64,000 nt of DNA, taken from the NCBI RefSeq assembly GCF_013618625.1, contig NZ_JABRWO010000002.1, positions 558,001 to 622,000 on the forward strand. Reading direction: 5' to 3'. Position numbers and translations under genes: made by a program. The notes beneath the pieces are model-generated. The model ran no database searches. It was given only the letters and a program-made list of their open reading frames with translations, and was not told where the DNA came from. This DNA comes from Bremerella alba (GTDB taxonomy: Bacteria > Planctomycetota > Planctomycetia > Pirellulales > Pirellulaceae). Shown here piece after piece: positions 19,943-28,410 of this stretch; the first letter of the stretch is position 1, and every line of letters begins with the position of its first letter.

Positions 19943-21229
19943 TTATTCGGTCGGATACATCGAGAACGTACCGTTATGCGCCACATTAAACAGGGGGCGA
20001 TAGTAGTTCTTGCCCGCACTAGCCGCGCTGGCCGCACGAGGGTACCAAACCAAGTTGATTCCGATATTCCAGGTTTCACAGGCACAAGGATCTCCGTCAT
20101 CTTCGTTGCTATGACGAGGGACCAGGTACAGGAAATTAGTCTCCACAGCCAGGCTTTTGGTGATCGGCACGTTCAGGTCCGCACCCAGCAAACCGAGTTC
20201 ATTGTCGGTCCAGCCGCCTGAGAATCGCATTTCGCCTCCGCAAACGTCCAGCGGAGTCCGGTAGAAGAACGCGAACATATTATGAGGTTGGAACGATTCA
20301 TCGACGAAGATCGGTGCGGTACCGCCCGGCAAGTTGATCTGCTCGTCGATATCGCTCGTTTCGTCCGAAGCGGTAAACCAGAAGCCGAACTCGCCTTTGC
20401 ACTGAAACTTCCAGCTGAGTTCGCCGCGGATCTGGCTGGCATCGATGTCGTAGTACCAGTGATCGCTCATATGGTCGTAAACAAGACCACCCTGCCAGCC
20501 CCAGTCGACGCGGCGGAAAAAACCGGCGGTCAAGAAGAACTGATCTCGATGATCTTCAGTAAAGCTTGCTCCGTGCAAGTTAGCATTGGTCCCGTTCACG
20601 CCCAATTGAACGCCGAAACCATTATCTCTCGAAAACAACGGAGCACCCCAGTTCACGCCGTACAGAAAACCAAAGCTTCCATCCATGCCTGCATTCAAAG
20701 GGCCTTTGAAGCCTTGAACACCGGCTCGGAACGAGAGGTTTTCCAGCGGTAAATTGAAACAGAGGGGAAAGCAGATCGTTGGGCAACAAGGGCCGCACGA
20801 ATCGCACGTGTCGCTGCCACAACTCGTTCCACCTTGGCAAGACGAACAGCCGGGGCCGCCTTGATAAGTCGTGGGGTTGTGAATGCCAGCCACAGCATGG
20901 CCTTCCATCACAATTTCCCCTTCCATGGGCATCGTGCCGGAAGCATCGTGCAAGACCGAGTAATCCACCGTATCAATGTCGCCGGCTTGCACCTTGGAGG
21001 CAACATAGCTGGCTCGTGCAACCCGCTGCCGGGCCGCGAAGACCCGATCTTGATCGGTCGAGAACAGGCTCCGAATCGCTTTAACAGGCGACGGAGGACG
21101 ATTGTAGTCATTGGAAACCACATCCTGCAGCTTTGCAGGTTCACGTGGTTCTGCTGCGGTCGCGAGATCCGCATTCATGCTGCCGCACGCGGCGGTTAGC
21201 AAGGTCAGAATCCAGGGGAAGACTCGCAT
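19943..21229 (-). CDS. Cys-rich exported protein, probable outer-membrane beta structure
   Basis: The ATG at 21229 is chosen because GGAAGGAAAG precedes it and a signal peptide follows (MRVFPWILTLLTAACG ... TAAEP); about 428 residues. A helical N-terminal part contains RSLFSTDQDRVFAARQRVARASYVAS; then comes a Cys cluster (CSSCQGGTSCG, CDSCGPCCPTICFPLCF). The C-terminal 270 residues consist of Gly/aromatic beta strands (LSFRAGVQGFKG, FGVQLGVNG, FFLTAGFFRRVDWGWQGGLVYD) as in a small outer-membrane barrel. It resembles planctomycete-only proteins of unknown function (I think the DUF6666 group, unverified). It is divergent from another Cys-rich exported protein. Confidence 0.78.
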   Translation of the reverse strand: MRVFPWILTLLTAACGSMNADLATAAEPREPAKLQDVVSNDYNRPPSPVKAIRSLFSTDQDRVFAARQRVARASYVASKVQAGDIDTVDYSVLHDASGTMPMEGEIVMEGHAVAGIHNPTTYQGGPGCSSCQGGTSCGSDTCDSCGPCCPTICFPLCFNLPLENLSFRAGVQGFKGPLNAGMDGSFGFLYGVNWGAPLFSRDNGFGVQLGVNGTNANLHGASFTEDHRDQFFLTAGFFRRVDWGWQGGLVYDHMSDHWYYDIDASQIRGELSWKFQCKGEFGFWFTASDETSDIDEQINLPGGTAPIFVDESFQPHNMFAFFYRTPLDVCGGEMRFSGGWTDNELGLLGADLNVPITKSLAVETNFLYLVPRHSNEDDGDPCACETWNIGINLVWYPRAASAASAGKNYYRPLFNVAHNGTFSMYPTE

Positions 21230-21594
21230 GGTCTTTCCTTCCTTCAACAATTGAAACACCGAGGGGGGGACGGTTTACGGAAGCGCAAGACTGCGCTGTC
21301 CGCATCTAGGTATCGGCACCGGCAAAGTCGACACTTTCGGAAAAGTCGAGATAATCCGCAAAGTTTTCCCAGTTCGCCGAATGGCAGAGGCAACAGTAGC
21401 TACGCAGTCTTCCCAGACAACCCCTTTGGTTACCCTGTGGAATGATAGGTGGTTTGGAAAGGGAATGCCGGTCGATCTGGTTATTCTGTTTTTTTGTGTG
21501 GTAACGACTCGATAAATGATTCCATCGACGAAAACTTTTCCTTTGCCATAGCGCGTCACCCGGACGCTTTTACTTTCGAGAAGGATCTCAACCG
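21230..21594. promoter_or_regulatory. Divergent intergenic region between two Cys-rich exported protein genes
   Basis: 365 bases must carry promoters for both flanking genes. I see ribosome sites at both ends (GGAAGGAAAG on the minus strand, GAGAAGGATC on the plus strand) and a T-rich stretch near 21485-21498, but no promoter I can assign with confidence and no gene. Confidence 0.4.
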
Positions 21595-22167
21595 ATGAAA
21601 ACGCAACTTCTGGCTGCCGCTGTCGTGCTGGCTACCAGCATCCAAGCCTACGGACAATCTTGTGGTTGCGAGAGCAACCATGTTGCCACCCGTTCTGTTG
21701 CTAGTTGTGGGTGTGACCGTTGCTGCACACCTTGCTTCAACCCACTAGGCGAACTGGTCGAAGGGGTTGGCTTTACGCTGAAGACTGGCGCTTGTGCCGT
21801 CAAACGCGGTGTACATAGCCTGTTCCACCCGATTCGATTTAACGGGTGTGGCTGTGATACGACACCTTCGTGCGGCAGTTCGTGCGGTTGCGATACTTGC
21901 GGCAGTGGATCGAACTGGGATGGCTACCATTCGCACCAACCCGGTGTGGAATACATCGAACAAGGCCATCCTTCGGTGCCGACCATTCCCGGCCCTCCGA
22001 TGACCCCGACCTCGGAACCCACCCTCATGCGCGAACCAGGCAAATGGCAGCCGGTCGGCACCCAGGCCAAACGATCGAGCAACCAGGTTTCCCACTACTC
22101 GAAGCGGGTCGCCGCGAAACCCACCACGCGATCAGCGACCTATTACGCTCCGACGCCAGCCAAGTAA
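21595..22167 (+). CDS. Small Cys-rich exported protein of unknown function
   Basis: 190 residues. The ATG follows GAGAAGGATC and gives a signal peptide (MKTQLLAAAVVLATSIQAYGQ). The mature part has repeated Cys-Gly and Cys-Asp motifs (CGCESN, CGCDRCCTPCF, GCGCDTTPSCGSSCGCDTCG), then a Pro-rich stretch (VPTIPGPPMTPTSEP) and a basic, Ser/Thr-rich tail. The central LGELVEGVGFTLKTGACAVKRG may form a helix. Clustered CGC/CDxC motifs suggest disulfide cross-linking or metal binding in the envelope, perhaps in the planctomycete protein wall; this is inference. The Cys motifs recall the divergent neighbour, hinting at joint action. Confidence 0.75.
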   Translation: MKTQLLAAAVVLATSIQAYGQSCGCESNHVATRSVASCGCDRCCTPCFNPLGELVEGVGFTLKTGACAVKRGVHSLFHPIRFNGCGCDTTPSCGSSCGCDTCGSGSNWDGYHSHQPGVEYIEQGHPSVPTIPGPPMTPTSEPTLMREPGKWQPVGTQAKRSSNQVSHYSKRVAAKPTTRSATYYAPTPAK

Positions 22168-22207
22168 TCGCCCCTTACTAGCTAGCCAAGCGGCGTCCTG
22201 CCAACTT

Positions 22208-22239
22208 AAAAAGGGGAGTCCCACTGGACTCCCCTTTTT
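22208..22239. terminator. Two-way terminator between converging genes
   Basis: AAAAAGGGGAGTCC pairs perfectly with GGACTCCCCTTTTT around CACT; a T-run follows the stem on either strand. It separates the Cys-rich gene from the trans-sulfuration pair. Confidence 0.9.
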
Positions 22240-22275
22240 GCATGCGCTGATACGTTTTTCGCGATGAGGTGCGTT

Positions 22276-23421
22276 CTAGATCAGATCGAGAACTTGCCCA
22301 AGGTCGGCGATCAGATCGTCCGCCGCTTCCAGTCCCACCGAGATCCGGATCAGCTCATCTTTGATCCCATGCGCCAGGCGGTCGGCTTTGTCGTAGCTGG
22401 CATGCGACATCGAAGCGGGTTGCTCGATCAACGATTCAACCGCGCCCAAGCTCACGGCCAGCTGAAACAACTGTGTCTGCTCGCACACCTTCTTCGCGGC
22501 CGCGAAACCACCTTCAACCTCGAAGCTCATCATCGCCCCGAAACCGCCGTCCATCTGCTTGGCGGCGATGTCGTGTCCGGGATGAGACTTCAGGCCAGGG
22601 TACAGAACTCGGGTAACCTTGGGGTGATCGTTAAGATACTCGGCGATTTTCTGAGCCGTACGGCATTGCTCACGAACCCGCAGTTCCAACGTCTTAATCC
22701 CGCGTGAGGCCAGAAAGCTGCCGAACGGATCGAGCACGGCCCCGGTCGCGTTTTGAATGTAGTAGAGCCGATCGAAAAGCTCTTGATCCTTCACCACCAA
22801 AGCCCCGCCCAGCACATCGCTATGGCCGGCCAGGTACTTGGTGACCGAATGCTGCACGATATCGATGCCCAATTCCAGTGGCCGCGTCAGTACCGGCGTG
22901 GCAAATGTACTGTCGACACCCAGCAGCACGCCGTGCTTCTTAGCAACCTGAGCACATGCGGCCAGATCGGTGATCGACATTAACGGATTGCCGGGGCTTT
23001 CGACCCACATCATCTTCGTGTTGGGCTGAATCACCGCAGCCAGGTTCTCCGGGTTGGTCGCATCGACAAGCGTGATCGAGATGTTGTTTTTCTGCGTGAT
23101 CTTGTGCAGCAAACGATACGTGCCGCCATAGATATCGGTGCCGGCGACGACATGATCGCCAGCTTCCAGCAGCATTGTCGCACAGTGCGTCGCGGCCATG
23201 CCGGAAGCAAACGCCAACGCTCCACAGCCCCCTTCCAGTTCAGCGAGGGTGGTCTCTAAATTCTTGCGCGTCGGGTTGCCGCTGCGCGAGTAATCGAACT
23301 CGCCCCACTCCCCTGCTCCAGGCTGCACGAACGTGGAAGCGATATGAATCGGCGGAACAACGGCCCCGGTTTGTGGGTCCTTCTTGTTGCCGACATGGAT
23401 GGCCCTAGTGCGAAAATGCAT
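22276..23421 (-). CDS. Cys/Met metabolism PLP enzyme (cystathionine gamma-lyase/synthase type)
   Basis: 381 residues, the full length of the trans-sulfuration PLP family. Family marks: YSRSGNPTRKNLE, ALAFASGMAA, VESPGNPLMSITD and the cofactor Lys at about 195 in SVTKYLAGHSD. The ATG is preceded by AAGGGAATCC. It is second in an operon, 13 bases after a paralogue. Members catalyse gamma-replacement (cystathionine synthase), gamma-elimination (cystathionine lyase) or sulfhydrylation; the sequence does not decide which. The pair may handle forward and reverse transfer of sulfur between Cys and Met, or one may be a homoserine-ester sulfhydrylase of MetZ type. Confidence 0.9.
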   Translation of the reverse strand: MHFRTRAIHVGNKKDPQTGAVVPPIHIASTFVQPGAGEWGEFDYSRSGNPTRKNLETTLAELEGGCGALAFASGMAATHCATMLLEAGDHVVAGTDIYGGTYRLLHKITQKNNISITLVDATNPENLAAVIQPNTKMMWVESPGNPLMSITDLAACAQVAKKHGVLLGVDSTFATPVLTRPLELGIDIVQHSVTKYLAGHSDVLGGALVVKDQELFDRLYYIQNATGAVLDPFGSFLASRGIKTLELRVREQCRTAQKIAEYLNDHPKVTRVLYPGLKSHPGHDIAAKQMDGGFGAMMSFEVEGGFAAAKKVCEQTQLFQLAVSLGAVESLIEQPASMSHASYDKADRLAHGIKDELIRISVGLEAADDLIADLGQVLDLI

Positions 23422-23434
23422 GGCGGATTCCCTT

Positions 23435-24634
23435 CTATGCGTTGTCGAGCGCTTGCTTCAAGTCTGCGATCAAATCTTCTGTGTCTTCAATGCCACAGGC
23501 GATACGGATCATGTTGTCGTAGATACCGAACTTCGCTCGGTTCTCAGGCGTTTGCTGGTAATAGCTCATCACCAACGGCTGCTCGATCAACGATTCGACG
23601 CCACCCAAACTCGGCGCGATTTTGAAGATCTTCGCGTTGTCGACCACGTTGGCCGTTTTTCGCCAGTCGGCACCCTTCACATTGAAAGTGACCAGCCCGC
23701 CGAAGCCACGCATCGTGGCCTTGGCGATGTCGTGGTAAGGGTGCGAAGCCAGTCCCGGATAATAAACTTTCTCGACCATCGGGTGATCTTCCAGGAACTG
23801 GGCGATCGCCATACCGTTGGCATTATGTCGCTGCATTCGAAGCGAGAAGGTCTTCAGCCCGCGAAGCAACAGGTAGCAATTGTGCGGAGCGTTGATGCCC
23901 CCCATCACGCCGCGCAGTTGACGCACATCGGCCAACTGCTGTTCACTGCCGATGATTGCCCCGGCCAGAAGGTCGTTGTGACCGGCGAGGTACTTCGTTG
24001 CCGAATGCAAGACATAATCGACGCCATATTCCAGCGGACGCAAGTTGTACGGCGTCGCCAGTGTGGCATCGATCAGCGTTTCAACGCCATGCTTCTTACC
24101 AATCTCGGTGAACTTTTCGAGGTCGACACAGCTCAAATGCGGATTGGTAGGCGACTCACTGATGAGCATCTTGGTGTTGGCGTCGATGGCCTTTTCCATC
24201 GCATCGTAATCGCCGGTCTTTACCGTCCTGGTTTCGACACCGAAGCGGGCTAGGTGCTTGCCGCAGAACTCGCGACTGCGGTGATAACACTCGTCGAAGA
24301 AGACCACGTTGTCGCCTGAGCTGACCTTGGCCATCAACAGCCCGACGAATGCCGCCATGCCGCACGAATAAAGGACGGCCGACTCGCCTCCTTCGATGGC
24401 GGCCAGTTTGGCTTCGGCAGTTTTCTCGCCCGGGTTACCGTAGCGGCCGTACTCTTCGCGAACCTGATTTTCTTCGATATAGCGAATAATCGAATCGGTA
24501 TTGTCGAAGGTGTAGGTCGACGCGCAGAAGATGGCGTCGGTGATCGCATTGCCCGGCTTCATGCGGGCCTCGCCACCTTGCACGGCGGTGGTGGAGGTGC
24601 CTTGATTTGCTTTTCGTTCTGGAGCCACTGACAT
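23435..24634 (-). CDS. Cys/Met metabolism PLP enzyme (cystathionine gamma-synthase/MetZ-like), first of pair
   Basis: 399 residues. YGRYGNPGEKTAEAKLAAIEGG, LYSCGMAAFVGLL, ISESPTNPHLSCVD and the cofactor Lys at about 214 in SATKYLAGHND place it in the same PLP family as its neighbour, but the two are clearly diverged. The C-terminal ASLGG-type segment is APSLGGVESLIEQP. The ATG at 24634 has only a weak ribosome site. Its 5' leader of about 190 bases carries a promoter, a SAM-II-like pseudoknot candidate and a terminator, as expected if S-adenosylmethionine represses methionine synthesis. That would favour a role on the methionine-forming side. Confidence 0.9.
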   Translation of the reverse strand: MSVAPERKANQGTSTTAVQGGEARMKPGNAITDAIFCASTYTFDNTDSIIRYIEENQVREEYGRYGNPGEKTAEAKLAAIEGGESAVLYSCGMAAFVGLLMAKVSSGDNVVFFDECYHRSREFCGKHLARFGVETRTVKTGDYDAMEKAIDANTKMLISESPTNPHLSCVDLEKFTEIGKKHGVETLIDATLATPYNLRPLEYGVDYVLHSATKYLAGHNDLLAGAIIGSEQQLADVRQLRGVMGGINAPHNCYLLLRGLKTFSLRMQRHNANGMAIAQFLEDHPMVEKVYYPGLASHPYHDIAKATMRGFGGLVTFNVKGADWRKTANVVDNAKIFKIAPSLGGVESLIEQPLVMSYYQQTPENRAKFGIYDNMIRIACGIEDTEDLIADLKQALDNA

Positions 24635-24750
24635 GACGGGTATTCTCGCAATCGATGCGGGAAGTAGCAGATCAAAGACGAGTACGCCTTACAAGAACGC
24701 CACGGTTCCCAGATGTTTGACAGGGCCGCAGCATGTGATCTGTTCTGAAG

Positions 24751-24782
24751 AAAAATTGCCGCTGGGAGGAGCGACAACGGCA
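24751..24782 (-). terminator. Leader terminator (attenuator) of the trans-sulfuration operon
   Basis: On the minus strand UGCCGUU (24782-24776) pairs with AGCGGCA (24763-24757) across a 12-base loop and is followed by A then UUUUU (24755-24751). It lies inside the leader, more than 100 bases before the first start codon, so it should act as an attenuator. AGCGGC is also complementary to GCCGCU in the candidate aptamer upstream. Confidence 0.62.
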
Positions 24783-24828
24783 CTTTAGCAGACAGGCTGC
24801 AAGCGGCCACAAATCCCTATTAAACCAG
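24783..24828 (-). ncRNA. SAM-II-like riboswitch candidate
   Basis: Read on the minus strand the leader contains GAUUUGUGGCCGCUUGC, then AGCC, then UGUCUGCUAAA. From memory, SAM-II aptamers share GAUUUG/GAUUUAA, UUGC(A)GCC and GCUAAA in this order, the UUGC pairing with GCUAA as the pseudoknot helix. P1 could be CAGG(G)CU with AGCCUG, or AUAGG with CCUGU. Context fits well: it starts right after a promoter and precedes cystathionine-synthase-type genes, a normal SAM-II target class. Against it: the loop before GCUAAA is only about 3 bases, whereas known examples have about 11. A coincidence or a variant class is possible. Confidence 0.42.
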
Positions 24829-24833
24829 CCCTG

Positions 24834-24862
24834 AGTGTAACCGAGCGCAATCTGCCCCGCAA
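24834..24862 (-). promoter_or_regulatory. Sigma-70-type promoter of the trans-sulfuration operon
   Basis: On the minus strand TTGCGG (24862-24857), a 17-base spacer and TACACT (24839-24834). The predicted start near 24827 is exactly where the candidate aptamer begins. The remaining part of the gap, 24863-25112, holds an inverted repeat (AGGGGCAA at 24887-24894 with TTGCCCCT at 24939-24946) and no gene. Confidence 0.55.
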
Positions 24863-25112
24863 CGGGCCGCTTTCTCTATTTTCTCAAGGGGCAACCTATC
24901 TCATTCCCGGCTTATCAAGCCCCGTTTATGCGAGGGGATTGCCCCTAAGCGTTCAGGGAGTGTTAGCACGAAAGTTTACCTAATCGTCAAATCCAGCCAC
25001 TTGCTATCGAGTTGAAATGCCCTTAAAACCGAGGCTTCGTTTACCGTCCCAGTTACGGATTTCGGATGGTAAGACCCGCTTCGTTTCCCGCCCACGGAGG
25101 TTGTTCTTTCCC

Positions 25113-25652
25113 ATGACCCGATTGCCCCTTGCCCTTTTATTGATGCTGGTTTTGTCCACGTCGCTCGTTGCCGCCCCTGCCACCACCGACGGTAATCCCA
25201 AGCCGAAGGACGACGAGAAGAAGGAAATGGAAACCAAGAAAGCCGACGCCCAAGCTCCCGGCGACGACTTTCTGCATAAGCACCCCACGCTCGTGAAGAT
25301 GTGGCATCACTCGAATCAGGTTCGCGCACGGTATCAGCTACCGGCTCAGCGGATCAGCCCGGAACTGACCAAAGCGGCCCAAGACCATGCCTGGTACATG
25401 GCGCGCACTGGCCAGTTCAGCCATTCCGTGAATGGCAGCTTCGTCTCGCGGGCCCGGCGACATCACTACCCAGGCTCACCGCACGGAGAGATTATCTTGT
25501 ACGGTTCGAGCAGCATTTCCGAGTGCTTCAACGGCTGGCTCAACAGCCCTGGCCACCGAGCCATCTTGCTTAGTGGTGCGCGAGAAGTTGGCTACGGTTA
25601 CGCCATCGGCCGCAACGGCAGAGCCTATTGGGTCGGCGTGTTTGGTAACTAA
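25113..25652 (+). CDS. Exported CAP (SCP/PR-1) domain protein
   Basis: The ATG at 25113 is chosen because it starts a clear signal peptide (MTRLPLALLLMLVLSTSLVAA) and GGAGG lies upstream; about 179 residues. A charged Lys/Glu linker is followed by a compact CAP domain: LTKAAQDHAWYMARTGQFSHS, HHYPGSPHGEIILYGS, CFNGWLNSPGHRAILL, VGYGYAIGRNGRAYWVGVFG. The conserved His of SHS and the Glu/His region of the cavity are present. The family occurs widely in secreted bacterial proteins and its biochemical role is usually unknown. It stands alone between an operon leader and a two-way terminator. Confidence 0.88.
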   Translation: MTRLPLALLLMLVLSTSLVAAPATTDGNPKPKDDEKKEMETKKADAQAPGDDFLHKHPTLVKMWHHSNQVRARYQLPAQRISPELTKAAQDHAWYMARTGQFSHSVNGSFVSRARRHHYPGSPHGEIILYGSSSISECFNGWLNSPGHRAILLSGAREVGYGYAIGRNGRAYWVGVFGN

Positions 25653-25683
25653 TACGCTTGTGCTGATCGGACGAACTCAAAAG

Positions 25684-25722
25684 AAAGCGGCATCGAAACC
25701 TAAGGTTTCGATGCCGCTTTTT
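25684..25722. terminator. Two-way terminator between converging genes
   Basis: AAAGCGGCATCGAAACC pairs perfectly with GGTTTCGATGCCGCTTT (17 bp, TAA loop), followed by TT on the plus strand and by a T-containing flank on the other. It separates the CAP gene from the lipoprotein gene. Confidence 0.9.
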
Positions 25723-25747
25723 AGTTTGCCATTCTCGCGCAACAACC

Positions 25748-26224
25748 TTAATCGACTAGTTCGATCACGCCCAAATCGTTGTCGTTTTCTTCCACCGTGA
25801 TTTCGATGCCTGACTTCTTAAAATTCGCGTAGCGGCTCGGCACGAGGTTCTTCTCGCGAATGCCGCCCGGCTCGCGGATCTCGGTCACGATGTTTCCGCT
25901 GGCATCGACCATCTGCACCTTGTGGACTGCCACGCGGTGCGTTCCTGGAGTGAGTCCATCACCAGAGTCGTACGTCTGGGCTTCAAAGTACCCCTGAGCG
26001 TCGGTAACGGCCGAACCCCCTTTGCCGGTATCGCCGACCGGTTGAAAGGTCACCACAGCATCGGCCAGGGGCTTACCTTGATAGGTGACCTGCCCCGTGG
26101 CCTCGTACACTGGCGGTCGTCCGCGGGTCCACTTGTCTTCTTTTTTACTGCTACAGCCGACCAGCAGTGCTGAGGCGACGGCCACCATCACGAAGACCTT
26201 GGCCGCCGATGGAATCGTATTCAT
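25748..26224 (-). CDS. Small lipoprotein with carboxypeptidase-regulatory-like domain
   Basis: 158 residues from the ATG at 26224, which has a strong ribosome site (GGAGGAC). The frame is open upstream, but only this start yields a lipoprotein signal with lipobox LLVGC (Cys at about 24). The mature part, VTYQGKPLADAVVTFQPVGDTGKGGSAVTDAQGYFEAQ followed by GLTPGTHRVAVHKVQ when read in short blocks, is the transthyretin-like beta-sandwich seen in many planctomycete lipoproteins. Such genes habitually follow DUF1559 genes, as here (28 bases between). Function unknown; an envelope or pseudopilus-associated role is only a guess. Confidence 0.85.
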   Translation of the reverse strand: MNTIPSAAKVFVMVAVASALLVGCSSKKEDKWTRGRPPVYEATGQVTYQGKPLADAVVTFQPVGDTGKGGSAVTDAQGYFEAQTYDSGDGLTPGTHRVAVHKVQMVDASGNIVTEIREPGGIREKNLVPSRYANFKKSGIEITVEENDNDLGVIELVD

Positions 26225-26252
26225 AGAACGTCCTCCTGTTGAATCACAAGCG

Positions 26253-27284
26253 TTACAGCGAGGCGTTCGCTTCGCCGCCGGCCTTCGATCCGATCGCACC
26301 CCAGACACCAAATGGACTGATGCCAGAAGTAACCGGAGACGTCGATAAGTTGCCGGTATCGATCGTTTCCGGCACAAACCGGACCGATCCATCGGCAAAC
26401 ATCGAAAGGACGCCACCAGGATGACGGCTGGATGCCGAGTAAATACCGCCACCGCCTTGCGAACTGCACGTCGCACTATTGGGCGGCAGCACGGTGGTAA
26501 TTGCGCAGTAACCGGGTCGACCATCTTGCCATCGCTGACCGTGGCAGCGGTACTGCGAGATGAGCGTAGCGGACGGGTAATCGTTGCCGACCAGATGAGC
26601 GCGACAGGCCAACGGATTATTTGTGGAGGAACCGGTTGCCCGTCCCAACTGCGATCCTGAAGGGGCAATGATGGTTTCTGAGACGGCCATCGTGTTGCTC
26701 AATCCATCGGTAATGTCGCGGAAACGTGTATAGATGAGATATCCGAAGATACCACGGACGTTAGTTTCGGGATCGGTCGCCGTACTAGACCCACCGAAGC
26801 TGAAGTTATCCCCCATGCACAAACCATAATTCAGCGGCGCATACTCGGCTGCGCGATCACCGCCAGATGGCGAATAGAGACCATCCGAAGGGCAGATGAA
26901 CGCATCGATTTCGCCCACGTAGCCAGAAGTCGCACTGCTGCTCCAGGCAATCTGCTTGCTGGCAGTAATCTGATCGTATCGCGAGTTGGCTTCGATAAAC
27001 GGCAACAGGTTCACAAACGCACTATGCCGGGTTGCCGGAGCCCCGGAGACCGTCGTCCAATCGGCACCACCCTGGCGCGGAGGCAGCGCCAGAAACGTAT
27101 CGTGGTAGTTGTGCATGGCGATCCCGAGTTGCTTCAAGTTATTCGAGCAACTCATGCGGCGAGCCGCCTCACGGGCTTGCTGCACGGCGGGAAGTAACAA
27201 GGCAATCAAAACGCCGATAATGGCAATGACGACCAACAATTCAACCAATGTGAAGCCCCAACGGCCTCGACGAGCGCGGAACAT
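26253..27284 (-). CDS. DUF1559 protein with prepilin-type N-terminus
   Basis: About 343 residues from the ATG at 27284 (GAAAG upstream); a TTG at 27299 is an alternative. The N-terminus RRGRWGFTLVELLVVIAII is a type IV prepilin/pseudopilin signal, processed at the Gly before FTLVE. It is followed by the DUF1559 hallmark LLPAVQQAREAARRMSC and NNLKQLGIAMHNYHDT. Near the C-terminus SSRHPGGVLSMFADGSVRF matches the family's H-x-G-G-x-N/L...DGSVRF motif. This family is massively expanded in Planctomycetes and nearly confined to them. It is probably part of a pseudopilus-like surface structure. Confidence 0.92.
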   Translation of the reverse strand: MFRARRGRWGFTLVELLVVIAIIGVLIALLLPAVQQAREAARRMSCSNNLKQLGIAMHNYHDTFLALPPRQGGADWTTVSGAPATRHSAFVNLLPFIEANSRYDQITASKQIAWSSSATSGYVGEIDAFICPSDGLYSPSGGDRAAEYAPLNYGLCMGDNFSFGGSSTATDPETNVRGIFGYLIYTRFRDITDGLSNTMAVSETIIAPSGSQLGRATGSSTNNPLACRAHLVGNDYPSATLISQYRCHGQRWQDGRPGYCAITTVLPPNSATCSSQGGGGIYSASSRHPGGVLSMFADGSVRFVPETIDTGNLSTSPVTSGISPFGVWGAIGSKAGGEANASL

Positions 27285-27476
27285 TTGACAGACTTTCAAT
27301 ATCGAAGAAGGTGAAGGATGAGTGGTCTAAAGCAGAAGAGACGAATAGATTGTCGGCATTACAGGGGCGAACTATTACCCATTGCCTAGCTATTACGGTA
27401 TTGTTCCATCTTTAGGCTGTAATTGCCAATGGTAAATTTAGAATTTATTTAGCATTTTAGCGATAACGAGGGAGAC

Positions 27477-27566
27477 CGAACCCTTCTTACGAAGGGCTTT
27501 TTGCGCTTGATAATGCCTGATTCTTCAGAGTGGCGATCAAACAGATGATCGCCTGGCACAGCCAGG
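27477..27566. other. Group of three small hairpins between the DUF2293 and DUF1559 genes
   Basis: CCCTTC/GAAGGG (27481-27496) is followed by CTTTTT on the plus strand; GGCGATCA/TGATCGCC (27532-27553) and CTGGC/GCCAG (27553-27565) follow. The latter two lie just beyond the DUF2293 stop and may end its transcript, although no T-run follows on that strand. Confidence 0.4.
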
Positions 27567-27574
27567 TCGTCGAA

Positions 27575-28252
<678 letters not shown>

Positions 28253-28410
28253 TGATTTCCTTTCAACCACTGTCGGATCCTTCCTGTGGGGCTCAGACTA
28301 ATTCGTTGGGTAGCTCATGTTGTCGGCACGAACTCGGCAGCACGATTCTATCTTACAAAACGTCTATTGATTAGGACGCTTGTCAGCCAGAAGCAACGGT
28401 GAGTACCGTT

